Positions 1 through 5,630 of a stretch of 9,240 nt of DNA are shown here, in pieces. Origin of the DNA: an uncultured Collinsella sp. (GTDB taxonomy: Bacteria > Actinomycetota > Coriobacteriia > Coriobacteriales > Coriobacteriaceae); NCBI GenBank assembly GCA_902475865.1, contig CABSBK010000028.1, forward strand, positions 1-9,240. The letters run 5' to 3'. The translations under genes were made by a program, and so were the position numbers. Each line of letters opens with the position of its first letter. Position 1 is the first letter of the stretch. Below the pieces are notes generated by a model. That model worked only from the letters and a program-made list of their open reading frames with translations. It did no database searches and had not been told where the DNA came from.

Positions 1-639
1 CGTGGGCGCCCAAGAGAGTATAAGCACCAGGAAGGGCCCGGCAAAGGGATGGACCGAGAGCACGGCGTGGGCAACACGCCACACGCGACCAAAGTGGGTC
101 TCCGAAAACGGAATGCGGCGGGAGCTCAACCAATCCAAAAACTCAAAAGCCAGATAGAAGGCCACAATCGCCAGAAGCATCCAGCCCGCGCCGCCAATCC
201 AGGCGCAGATAACGCGTGCCTTGTCGCCCAGCACAATCTCTGCCGAATCGGTAAGGTCGTAGCTACGGCCGAACACCATGCAAACGGCAAAGAACAGCGA
301 TGGCAGCACGACCGACGGGCGCCAAGCGTCACCGCGGCCAAAGAACACATAGCGAAACGGCAGCGTGAGCAGGCAGGCAAGCGCAAGCAGCATCACTGCG
401 TCGGTATGGCCGGCAAACGAGAGAAGTACCTCGTAGCACACGTACAGCATGCCCGAGGCTTTGGGGTCAATTGCCAAGACTGCGTTGCTCGACACCGGGG
501 CGGGATCGATGGAAAACGCCGTGGTCGCCAACAGCGCGAGCAAAAATGCGATGAGCGTCTGCTTGGCGGGATAGTGCTTAAACCAAACGATGCGGGCGGC
601 GTCGCGCGCAGCCGCTGCGGAGAGGTCGGAATCCTTCAC
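1..639 (-). CDS. N-terminal part of a multi-spanning membrane protein (DUF6020-like), cut by window edge
   Basis: The minus-strand frame is open for 213 codons from a GTG at 639 to the left edge, so the 3' end is missing. An in-frame stop lies upstream near 724, and this GTG is the only usable start after it. A possible ribosome site AGAAAGG (651-657) sits 11 nt upstream, a rather long spacing. The protein has a short polar N-terminus and hydrophobic segments near residues 28-44, 81-100, 109-123, 143-168 and 200-213, so it is an integral membrane protein. The last visible residues (HPF near 197, then a hydrophobic stretch ending ILSWAPT) resemble the start of the conserved core in large DUF6020-type membrane proteins of Firmicutes and Actinobacteria, some of which are glycosyltransferase-like. 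That family call is from memory of the pattern and is tentative. The gene lies downstream of lgt but is separated by two palindromes, so it is probably its own unit. Confidence 0.65.
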   Translation of the reverse strand, partial: MKDSDLSAAAARDAARIVWFKHYPAKQTLIAFLLALLATTAFSIDPAPVSSNAVLAIDPKASGMLYVCYEVLLSFAGHTDAVMLLALACLLTLPFRYVFFGRGDAWRPSVVLPSLFFAVCMVFGRSYDLTDSAEIVLGDKARVICAWIGGAGWMLLAIVAFYLAFEFLDWLSSRRIPFSETHFGRVWRVAHAVLSVHPFAGPFLVLILSWAPT

Positions 640-660
640 AGTCCGAATAGCCTTTCTAGA

Positions 661-697
661 AACCTGCCAAAAAGGGACAGGTTTATTTTGGCAGGTT
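661..697 (+). repeat. Palindromic intergenic repeat with GGGACAGG core (copy 1)
   Basis: A perfect 12-bp inverted repeat: AACCTGCCAAAA at 661-672 and its complement at 686-697, around a 13-nt loop containing GGGACAGG (674-681). Bases 674-692 align with the repeats at 2116-2134 and 3678-3696 (the latter on the minus strand). On the plus strand the right arm runs into TTTTATC, so it is terminator-shaped, but no plus-strand gene ends here. It lies in the leader of the membrane-protein gene that starts at 639, directly next to its ribosome site. It resembles REP-type elements mobilised by RAYT (IS200-like) transposases; this is an inference, since no transposase is present. Confidence 0.75.
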
Positions 698-727
698 TTA
701 TCTGGGGAAACGTTACGGTTCTGTCAT
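697..727 (-). promoter_or_regulatory. Weak promoter candidate for the membrane-protein gene
   Basis: On the minus strand ATGACA (722-727, five of six matches to the -35 consensus) is followed after 19 bp by GATAAA (697-702, four of six matches to the -10). The spacing is longer than the preferred 17 bp and the -10 touches the edge of the 661-697 palindrome, so the call is weak. It would produce a leader carrying the whole palindrome just ahead of the GTG start. Confidence 0.25.
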
Positions 728-741
728 CGTTGCCCGGCAAA

Positions 742-776
742 ACCACCACAAAGGTGCCTGTCCCCCTTGTGGTGGT
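742..776 (-). repeat. Palindrome with GGGACAGG core, probably also the lgt terminator (copy 2)
   Basis: A 10-bp perfect stem pairs 742-751 with 767-776, plus two more pairs inside a single mismatch. The minus-strand loop contains GGGGGACAGGCACC. Read in the direction of lgt, the stem starts 9 nt after the lgt stop codon and ends in GGTGGTTTTGCC, so a short U run follows. That is enough for a plausible intrinsic terminator. The core octamer is the same as in the palindrome 44 bp away at 661-697, but the arms differ, which suggests a related element and not a direct copy. Confidence 0.65.
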
Positions 777-785
777 ATGTGGCGG

Positions 786-1607
786 CTAGGCGTCGAGGTA
801 GACGCGCTGGGGACGGTTGCGGCGGAGGGCAAAGATGACGAGCGCCAGGCCCGCGATTACGAGCGGCAGGCTCAGCAGCTGGCCCATGGTGATAACGCCT
901 CCCAGCAGATAACCCAGCTGGGCATCGGGCACGCGCACGAACTCAACGAGAAAGCGGACGATGCCGTACCCCATCACGAACACGCCCATAAACGTACCCT
1001 GGGGCAGCAGCGGCTTTTTGCGGCTAAGCACCTGCAAAATACAGAAGAGCACGATGCCCTCAAGAAACGCCTCGTAGAGCTGGGAGGGATGGCGCGGCAT
1101 ATCGCCCGCGGTGCCGCCAAAGACCACACCCCAAGGCAGATCGGTCGGCTTACCCCACAGCTCACCGTTCACGAAGTTGGCGCAACGGCCCAGGCACAGC
1201 GCCAGCGGAGCACCGATCACAGCAAGGTCGGCGATGGTCCAGGCGTCGAGCTTATACATGCGGCACACGATGATGCCGCCCAAGATGCCGCCCACCAGGC
1301 CGCCGTGGAAGCTCATACCCCCCTCGTTGGTGGCAAAGATTTCGAGCGGGTGGGTCCAATAGTAGCCATCGCCGTAAAAGACGACGTAGAACAGGCGCGC
1401 GCCGATGATGAGACCAAAGACCGCGCCGACCACGACGCTCGTCAGGTCATCGATCGTGATGTCGAAGCCCCAACGACGCTGCGTGCGGTACATAACAACC
1501 GCTGTGAGCAGGGCGCCGACCACATAGGCCAGACCGTACCAGTAGATGGTGATGGGGCCCGCCGAGATCGCAACGGGGTCAAGCATATGGTAGAGGTCGT
1601 TGAGCAT
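786..1607 (-). CDS. lgt: Prolipoprotein diacylglyceryl transferase
   Basis: This 273-residue protein transfers the diacylglyceryl group of phosphatidylglycerol to the lipobox cysteine of prolipoproteins at the outer face of the cytoplasmic membrane, the first step of lipoprotein maturation. The family hallmarks are all visible: the YWYG segment near residue 22, FHGG with the essential His at 101, the Lgt signature GRCANFVNGE at 140-149 (conserved Arg141 and Asn144), RHPSQLYEA at 172-180 and RFLVEFVR at 218-225. There are about seven hydrophobic segments and the length is typical. The ATG at 1607 is preceded by GCAGGGGATCGAT, giving an AGGGG site at 6 nt. It follows the NifU-like gene by 108 nt of strongly structured sequence, and its 3' end is followed by a hairpin at 742-776. 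The sulfotransferase encoded at 6956-8692 carries a lipobox and would be a substrate. Confidence 0.96.
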   Translation of the reverse strand: MLNDLYHMLDPVAISAGPITIYWYGLAYVVGALLTAVVMYRTQRRWGFDITIDDLTSVVVGAVFGLIIGARLFYVVFYGDGYYWTHPLEIFATNEGGMSFHGGLVGGILGGIIVCRMYKLDAWTIADLAVIGAPLALCLGRCANFVNGELWGKPTDLPWGVVFGGTAGDMPRHPSQLYEAFLEGIVLFCILQVLSRKKPLLPQGTFMGVFVMGYGIVRFLVEFVRVPDAQLGYLLGGVITMGQLLSLPLVIAGLALVIFALRRNRPQRVYLDA

Positions 1608-1633
1608 ATCGATCCCCTGCTCCCTACATACAA

Positions 1634-1704
1634 ATGCGGCCGCGGGCCTTGTGCTCGCAGCCGCATATCTGGGCGTAACGTCTATGCGGAGCGTACCGTC
1701 CGCA
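1634..1704 (-). promoter_or_regulatory. Attenuator-like alternative stems between NifU-like gene and lgt
   Basis: Read on the minus strand, four segments can pair as 1:2, 2:3 and 3:4. Segment 1 (1699-1704, TGCGGA) pairs with segment 2 (1685-1690, TCCGCA). Segment 2 as CCGCATA (1683-1689) pairs with segment 3 (1661-1667, TATGCGG). Segment 3 also opens a long stem, 1653-1666 with 1634-1647, that has 13 of 14 pairs (one G-U, one mismatch) and a 5-nt loop. That last stem is followed by UUUGUAU, a weak U tract, 27 nt before the lgt start. It may terminate the NifU-like transcript or attenuate read-through into lgt. The pairing is seen in the sequence; the regulatory role is inference. Confidence 0.5.
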
Positions 1705-1715
1705 GCTTTCGCATC

Positions 1716-1994
1716 TTAGAACGGCGCGTACTCGTCGTACAGGTCCTCGGCCTCGCCGGAAGCATTGACCTGCTCGACGCGGGTAACGCCGGGCACGTGC
1801 TCCTTCAGGATGCGCTCGATGCCCATGGAAAGGGTCAGCGAGCTCATGGGGCAGCCGGCGCAGGCGCCCTGCAGCTCCAGCTTGACGACACCCTCGTCGT
1901 CGACGCCCACATACTCCATATCGCCGCCGTCGGCCTGCAGGTTGGGGCGAATCTCTTCAAGAACCTTCTTAAGCAGCTCTTCGTTAACAGCCAC
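1716..1994 (-). CDS. NifU-like (Nfu-type) Fe-S cluster scaffold or carrier protein
   Basis: A 92-residue stand-alone NifU C-terminal domain. Such proteins bind a [4Fe-4S] cluster between two protomers and pass it to cytoplasmic apoproteins. The CxxC ligand pair is present at Cys45 and Cys48 in GACAGCPMSS, preceded by the usual helix (EELLKKVLEEIRPNLQADGGD) and by a beta strand of acidic character, and followed by the amphipathic helix TLSMGIERILKEHVPGV. Length and order match bacterial one-domain Nfu proteins. The start is GTG at 1994, supported by AAAGGAG with a 5-nt spacer. The N-terminal degenerate A-type domain of E. coli NfuA is absent, as is usual in Gram-positive bacteria. No suf or isc genes are visible beside it. 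It is followed by the structured gap before lgt. Confidence 0.9.
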   Translation of the reverse strand: MAVNEELLKKVLEEIRPNLQADGGDMEYVGVDDEGVVKLELQGACAGCPMSSLTLSMGIERILKEHVPGVTRVEQVNASGEAEDLYDEYAPF

Positions 1995-2016
1995 AGGGGC
2001 TCCTTTCTCACAATAA

Positions 2017-2032
2017 CGCGGGCACGCCCGCG
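2017..2032. promoter_or_regulatory. GC palindrome in the leader of the NifU-like gene
   Basis: CGCGGGC (2017-2023) and GCCCGCG (2026-2032) form a perfect 7-bp inverted repeat separated by two bases, ending about 16 nt before the ribosome site. As RNA it would fold as a 6-bp stem with a 4-nt loop; on the minus strand it is followed by TTATTGT, so a weak terminator of upstream transcription is one reading. As DNA it could be a binding site for a dimeric regulator. Nothing in the sequence decides between these. Confidence 0.35.
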
Positions 2033-2105
2033 GACAGAAGCTATGTTACTACAGCCATGTACCCGCTCACGAGCCGTCCATGCGCGCAGACGCGACTTTC
2101 ACGAG

Positions 2106-2135
2106 TAGTCAATTTGGGACGGGGCTCTTTTGGCT
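2106..2135 (+). repeat. GGGACGGGG intergenic repeat (copy 3)
   Basis: These 30 bases match the minus-strand reading of 3677-3706 at 27 positions, so the two are inverted copies. The core 2116-2134 fits the shared consensus GGGACRGGKYTMTTTTRGC. The flanks AGTCAA (2107-2112) and TTGGCT (2130-2135) can pair over 6 bp with one G-U. It lies in the 170-bp gap between the deaminase and NifU-like genes. The minus strand of its left part also reads TTGACT, but no convincing -10 box follows at normal spacing. Confidence 0.7.
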
Positions 2136-2164
2136 GTTTTGCCGCCAGCTAGCGTTGGCACGCA

Positions 2165-2689
2165 CTACTGCTGAGCCTGTCCCCCGGTACCAATCTGGAC
2201 ATCGACGATGACCTGGCGGTAGCTGATGCCGCAGGAGTCGAGAATGCGGCGGCTGATACGGCCGTCATCGGTGTCGGCATACTTGTTGTCCAGGTAGACG
2301 ACCTCGCCCACGCCCACCTGCGCCAGGATCTTGGCGCAGTCGTGGCACGGGAACAGCGTGACGTAGACCGTGGAACCCTCGAGGTCTTTGAGCGAGCCGC
2401 GGTAGTTGAGCACGGCGTTTGCCTCGGCATGCACCACGTAGTTGTGCTTATCCTGCAATGGGTCGTCGCTCGTACCCCACGGGAAAAAGTCATCGTTGAG
2501 GGCCGAGGGCGTACCGTTGTAGCCCACCGAAAGGATGCGGTGGTTGGTGCTGGCGATGCACGCGCCCACCTGCGTGTTAGGGTCCTTGCTGCGGCGCTGC
2601 GCGGCAATGGCCACGCTCATAAAGAACTCATCCCAGCTAATGACGTCGCGGCGCTTGCCCGACGCGGTTTGATGAAGATCGTCCGACAT
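2165..2689 (-). CDS. dCMP deaminase, ComEB type
   Basis: A zinc-dependent cytidine/deoxycytidylate deaminase of 174 residues that converts dCMP to dUMP, the precursor for thymidylate synthesis. The zinc-site motifs are intact: HAEANA with His87 and catalytic Glu89, and PCHDC with Cys115 and Cys118. The GYNGTP segment (56-61) is typical of dCMP deaminases as opposed to free-cytidine deaminases. An upstream in-frame ATG at 2725 would add 12 residues, but it overlaps a good -10 box (TACAAT), while the ATG at 2689 has GGAGG at a proper distance; 2689 is therefore chosen. The last residues (IGTGGQAQQ) form a low-complexity tail beyond the usual fold. It lies 82 nt downstream of coaX on the same strand and has its own promoter candidate. 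Confidence 0.93.
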   Translation of the reverse strand: MSDDLHQTASGKRRDVISWDEFFMSVAIAAQRRSKDPNTQVGACIASTNHRILSVGYNGTPSALNDDFFPWGTSDDPLQDKHNYVVHAEANAVLNYRGSLKDLEGSTVYVTLFPCHDCAKILAQVGVGEVVYLDNKYADTDDGRISRRILDSCGISYRQVIVDVQIGTGGQAQQ

Positions 2690-2723
2690 GGCAGACACCT
2701 CCGAAATCGCAATAGTTTGACCC

Positions 2724-2732
2724 ATTGTAGCA
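2724..2732 (-). promoter_or_regulatory. Extended -10 promoter of the dCMP deaminase gene
   Basis: The minus strand reads TGCTACAAT, an extended -10 element (TGn followed by TACAAT, five of six matches). No clear -35 box lies 16-18 bp upstream, which is common for extended -10 promoters. Initiation near 2717 would leave a leader of about 27 nt containing the GGAGG site, and this supports the start codon at 2689. Confidence 0.5.
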
Positions 2733-2771
2733 GGTGAAAGGTAGGGGCGCTTATCCCACCAGCTCCTCGCC

Positions 2772-3623
2772 CTACGCGCGACGGGGCTTTTGGTTGATGT
2801 GGTAGAGCTCGGCGAGACCCCGCAGCGTCAGCGCATCGTCGACCGTCAGGCTATGGCCGACCAGCGCCGCAAGCGCCTTGGCATCGTCACCGGTAATGAC
2901 GATGGGCACATCGCCCTCCCCCGCGGCCTTGGTCGCGCGCATCTCGGCGAGCACCATGTCGAGCATGCCGTCGATGCGGGCCACCTCGCCCAGAACCACG
3001 CCCGAGCGCATGGCCTCGCGCGTGTTGCGGCCGATGACGTGTGTCGGCGCCGAGGGCTCAACCTGGGGTAGGCGCGCTGCTGCCGCCGAAAGCGAGCGGG
3101 CGCCGAGCGCCAGACCGGGCGCGATGACGCCGCCGACAAAGGTGCCGTGCGCGTCAATGACCTCGATATTGGTCGTCGTGCCCAGGTCGATCACAATGCA
3201 CGGCGAGCCGTAGACGGCGCGGGCCGCCACGGCATCGGCGATGCGGTCGGGGCCGATCTCGGCCGGATCGTCGTAGTGCACGGGCATGCCGGTCTTGAGG
3301 CCCGGCCCCACGGTGAGCACGCGCCCCGTGCAGGTGCGGGAAAGCGCCGCTTTCCACGGGCGCTCGAGCGCCGGCACCACGCAGCTCAGCACAGCAGCCG
3401 CGGGCACAAGCGCGCCCGGCATGCCCGCATCGGCCGCCAGTGCAGCCATGACCTGCACGAGACGCATGCGCGCCTCGTCGGCTGTGATGCTCGACGGCGT
3501 CGTGATCTCGCACGTCGCAAGCGGGCATTCCTGTGCCGCAGCCGAATCCTCGGCAAACAGGCCAAAGCGAATGGACGTGTTGCCCACGTCGACCGTCAAT
3601 ATATATGCGCACCCATCAAGCAT
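2772..3623 (-). CDS. coaX: Type III pantothenate kinase
   Basis: This 283-residue enzyme phosphorylates pantothenate to 4'-phosphopantothenate, the first step of CoA synthesis, using the ASKHA fold. Motifs in order: the phosphate-binding DVGNT (12-16), GPDR (124-127) with the putative catalytic Asp126, DLGTTT (146-151), GGVIAPG (164-170), a SLSAAAARLP helix (177-186), TGDD (244-247) and the C-terminal LTLRGL (265-270). Type III enzymes are usually about 250-270 residues, so this one is slightly long, with extra residues around 25-75. The frame stays open upstream to 3746, but the ATG at 3623 begins directly before the first strand and has AAAGGAG 8 nt upstream. It is divergent from the OPT transporter and upstream of the deaminase; Lgt and the NifU-like protein follow on the same strand without an obvious pathway link. 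Confidence 0.95.
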   Translation of the reverse strand: MLDGCAYILTVDVGNTSIRFGLFAEDSAAAQECPLATCEITTPSSITADEARMRLVQVMAALAADAGMPGALVPAAAVLSCVVPALERPWKAALSRTCTGRVLTVGPGLKTGMPVHYDDPAEIGPDRIADAVAARAVYGSPCIVIDLGTTTNIEVIDAHGTFVGGVIAPGLALGARSLSAAAARLPQVEPSAPTHVIGRNTREAMRSGVVLGEVARIDGMLDMVLAEMRATKAAGEGDVPIVITGDDAKALAALVGHSLTVDDALTLRGLAELYHINQKPRRA

Positions 3624-3650
3624 CGTCGGCGCTCCTTTCGTCTGCCCAGC

Positions 3651-3656
3651 AGTATA
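3651..3656 (-). promoter_or_regulatory. -10 box candidate for coaX
   Basis: The minus strand reads TATACT 27 nt upstream of the coaX start codon. The expected -35 position falls at the edge of the repeat at 3677-3709 and shows no TTGACA-like sequence. It mirrors an identical TATACT box for the divergent transporter gene at 3716-3721. Confidence 0.4.
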
Positions 3657-3676
3657 TCCCTCCGGCAAACAGGGGT

Positions 3677-3709
3677 AGCTAAAATAGCCCCGTCCCAAAA
3701 TGACTAGCT
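3677..3709 (-). repeat. GGGACGGGG intergenic repeat (copy 4), between divergent genes
   Basis: On the minus strand the core 3678-3696 reads GGGACGGGGCTATTTTAGC, matching copy 3 at 17 of 19 positions; over 30 nt the match is 27. The ends AGCTA (3677-3681) and TAGCT (3705-3709) are complementary, enclosing the core. It lies exactly between the two divergent TATACT boxes and occupies both -35 regions, so it may influence both promoters. Confidence 0.7.
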
Positions 3710-3715
3710 TGCGGC

Positions 3716-3721
3716 TATACT
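3716..3721 (+). promoter_or_regulatory. -10 box candidate for the OPT transporter gene
   Basis: TATACT on the plus strand, seven bases after the end of the 3677-3709 repeat. No recognisable -35 box is seen at 16-18 bp. Initiation near 3728 would give a leader of about 104 nt before the ATG at 3832, which includes the hairpins described next. Confidence 0.4.
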
Positions 3722-3728
3722 GGTGCGC

Positions 3729-3825
3729 GGTCGTTTGCGAGCTCACGCGGCGACCCTTGGTAACCCGACTTCCCGCGCCGTATCCGTAACGGCGCTCCCG
3801 GGGGAAGCGGATATACGCAAAGGAG
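3729..3825 (+). promoter_or_regulatory. Structured 5' leader of the OPT transporter, possible pseudoknot
   Basis: Two hairpins can be drawn. The first pairs GGTCG (3729-3733) with CGACC (3751-3755), with an inner GCG/CGC. The second pairs CTTCCC-GCGCCG (3769-3780) with CGGCGC (3790-3795) and GGGAAG (3802-3807): 12 bp with a 6-nt bulge on the 3' side. Its 9-nt loop begins TATCCG (3781-3786), the exact complement of CGGATA at 3808-3813, just before the ribosome site AAAGGAG (3819-3825). If only the inner 6 bp form, a 12-nt linker would allow a pseudoknot; the full stem and the pseudoknot look mutually exclusive. I do not recognise a known riboswitch class. The pairings are seen; the regulatory function is inference. 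Confidence 0.45.
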
Positions 3826-3831
3826 TTCTAT

Positions 3832-5535
3832 ATGAGCAATCCCTCGAACCGTGCTTCGATGCGCGGGCAACTCACGCTGCGCGGCGTCGTCATCGGCGTC
3901 CTTGGCTGCGTGATCATCACGGCAAGCTCGGCCTATACCGCCCTCAAGATGGGCGCCCTCCCCTGGCCGATCATTTTCGCTGCCGTCATTTCGCTGTTCT
4001 TCCTGAAGCTCATGGGCAACGCCAGTCTCAACGAGGCCAACGTCACCCACACCATCATGTCCGCGGGCGCCATGGTCGCCGGCGGTCTGGCGTTTACCAT
4101 CCCGGGCGCCTGGATGCTGGGCTATGCCGACCAGATCAGCTGGCTCGACATGTTTATCGTGGCGCTCGCCGGCACCGTCTTGGGCCTTCTGGCGACAGTG
4201 CTCATCCACCGTCACTTTATCGTGGACGCCGCGCTGGAGTTCCCCACCGGCAACGCCGCAGCTCAGACCCTGCGTGCTACCGAGGCCGGCGGCAAGACCG
4301 GCAAGCAGCTCTTTGGCTCCATGGCCATCGCAGGCATCTACAGCGTGCTTCGCGACGCTCTGGGCGTGGTGCCCAGCATGCTGTGCACGCTCAATATCCC
4401 CGGTGTGACCTTTGCCATCTACAACTCGCCCATGTTGCTGTCCATCGGCTTTTTGGTGGGCTTCGCCCCCGTCGCGTTCTGGTTTGCCGGCGCGCTGCTG
4501 GGCAATTTTGGCATCATTGTCGGCGGCACCGCTGCCGGTCTGTTTGACGTTATGACCGCACAGGGCATTGTTAAGTCCCTGGGTATGGGCCTCATGATGG
4601 GCTTTGGCGTCGCCGTCGTCCTCAAGGACATCTTGCCGCAGGTCGCCGGTATCGTCCGCGGCCTCGCCGCCGACAGCTCCACCGACACCGACGAGCAGTC
4701 GCTCATCTCGGGCTCCCTTAAGCTCGACGCCGGTATCATCGGCCTGGGCGCTGCCGCCATCGCCGTGATCATCGCCATCGTGCTCGACCTTGGTCCCGTC
4801 CCGGCCGTCATCGTCACGCTGTTCACCTTTGTCACCACCATCATGAGTGCACAGAGCTGCGGCCAGACGGGTATCGACCCCATGGAGATCTTCGGCCTCA
4901 TCGTCATGCTCATCGTGGCGGCCTTTGCACAGATCGCCCAGGTCAAGCTGTTCTTTATCGCCGGCATCGTGGCCGTGGCGTGCGGCCTTGCGGGCGACGT
5001 CATGAACGACTTTAAGGCCGGCGCCGTGCTGGGCACCAACCCGCGCGCACAGTGGGTTGGCCAGGCCATCGGCGGCATCGTGGGCGCCCTGGTCGCCGCC
5101 GCCGTCATGGTCGCGCTCGTCACCGCCTATGGTCCGGACGCCTTCGGCCCCGACAAGAGCTTCGTTGCCGCGCAGGCAAGCGTAGTCGCCACCATGGTCT
5201 CGGGCATCCCGAGCGTGCCGTGGTTCGCAGGCGGCTTTATCGCCGGCATCGTCATGTACTGGCTCGGCATTCCGGCCATGATGATCGGTCTAGGCGTGTA
5301 CCTGCCGTTCTACATGTCGCTCACGGCCTTCCTGGGCTCCTGCGTCAAGCTCGCCTACGACAAGTGGGCCGCACACCGCGACGCCGAGGCCGGTCTTTCG
5401 GACGAGGAAAAGGCCGCCAAGGACGCCGCCTTCCAGGAGCAGGGCCTGGTTGTCGCCAGCGGCCTGCTCGGTGGCGAGTCTATCGTCGGCGTTATCCTGG
5501 CGTTTGTCTCTGTTGGCCTGAGCCTGCTGGGCTAA
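3832..5535 (+). CDS. OPT-family oligopeptide transporter
   Basis: A 567-residue integral membrane protein of the bacterial OPT/YSL superfamily (TIGR00733-like), secondary transporters that import oligopeptides or metal chelates with protons. The sequence is hydrophobic almost throughout, with roughly 14-16 membrane segments. Family hallmarks seen: NEANVTHTIMSAG (67-79), FPTGNAAAQTLRA (137-149) close to the family's FPEG-type segment, GQTGIDPMEIFG (344-355), DVMNDFKAG followed by LGTNPRAQWVGQAIG (389-414), VYLPFYMSLTAFLG (489-502) and a C-terminal SGLLGGESIVGV (543-554). One charged stretch at 279-297 separates the two halves, and another (residues 509-535) precedes the last segments. The ATG at 3832 has AAAGGAG 6 nt upstream. 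The gene appears monocistronic: divergent from coaX, a structured leader in front and a strong terminator behind. The substrate cannot be read from the sequence. Confidence 0.94.
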   Translation: MSNPSNRASMRGQLTLRGVVIGVLGCVIITASSAYTALKMGALPWPIIFAAVISLFFLKLMGNASLNEANVTHTIMSAGAMVAGGLAFTIPGAWMLGYADQISWLDMFIVALAGTVLGLLATVLIHRHFIVDAALEFPTGNAAAQTLRATEAGGKTGKQLFGSMAIAGIYSVLRDALGVVPSMLCTLNIPGVTFAIYNSPMLLSIGFLVGFAPVAFWFAGALLGNFGIIVGGTAAGLFDVMTAQGIVKSLGMGLMMGFGVAVVLKDILPQVAGIVRGLAADSSTDTDEQSLISGSLKLDAGIIGLGAAAIAVIIAIVLDLGPVPAVIVTLFTFVTTIMSAQSCGQTGIDPMEIFGLIVMLIVAAFAQIAQVKLFFIAGIVAVACGLAGDVMNDFKAGAVLGTNPRAQWVGQAIGGIVGALVAAAVMVALVTAYGPDAFGPDKSFVAAQASVVATMVSGIPSVPWFAGGFIAGIVMYWLGIPAMMIGLGVYLPFYMSLTAFLGSCVKLAYDKWAAHRDAEAGLSDEEKAAKDAAFQEQGLVVASGLLGGESIVGVILAFVSVGLSLLG

Positions 5536-5560
5536 ACCCAATAACAACGTACCCGTGCAG

Positions 5561-5596
5561 AGCGCGGGGTCGGAGACCATCCGGCCCCGCGCTTTT
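5561..5596 (+). terminator. Strong intrinsic terminator after the OPT transporter
   Basis: GCGCGGGGTCGG (5562-5573) pairs with CCGGCCCCGCGC (5581-5592) over 12 bp with one G-U pair and a 7-nt loop, flanked by A5561-T5593 and followed by TTTT (5593-5596). It begins 26 nt after the stop codon of the transporter gene and separates it from the DUF389 gene. Confidence 0.93.
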
Positions 5597-5630
5597 CTGT
5601 ATCTGCCGAAACCCTCGGCTTCAACCTCAT

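Noticed and set aside
49..789. A 246-codon open frame on the plus strand
   Set aside because: It is antisense to the membrane-protein gene at 1-639 and crosses both palindromes. Its composition is low-complexity basic and it lacks a convincing ribosome site.
777..2108. A 443-codon open frame on the plus strand
   Set aside because: It runs antisense through lgt and the NifU-like gene, both of which have clear family motifs. Its product is rich in His, Arg, Ala and Asp with no recognisable fold, as expected for a shadow in GC-rich DNA.
2173..2191. GGGACAGG octamer (minus strand) in the 3' end of the deaminase gene, possibly a repeat that altered the protein tail
   Set aside because: The same octamer also occurs inside the sulfotransferase gene (8580-8587), and here it has neither a stem nor the longer consensus, so a chance match is the simpler explanation.
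3624..3746. N-terminal extension of coaX by 41 residues
   Set aside because: The extension runs through the intergenic repeat and the TATACT box, while the ATG at 3623 has a good ribosome site and directly precedes the conserved first strand.
5605..5619. Small hairpin GCCGA/TCGGC before the DUF389 gene
   Set aside because: Only 5 bp with a 5-nt loop and no U run; this is expected by chance in GC-rich sequence, and a strong terminator already lies just upstream.
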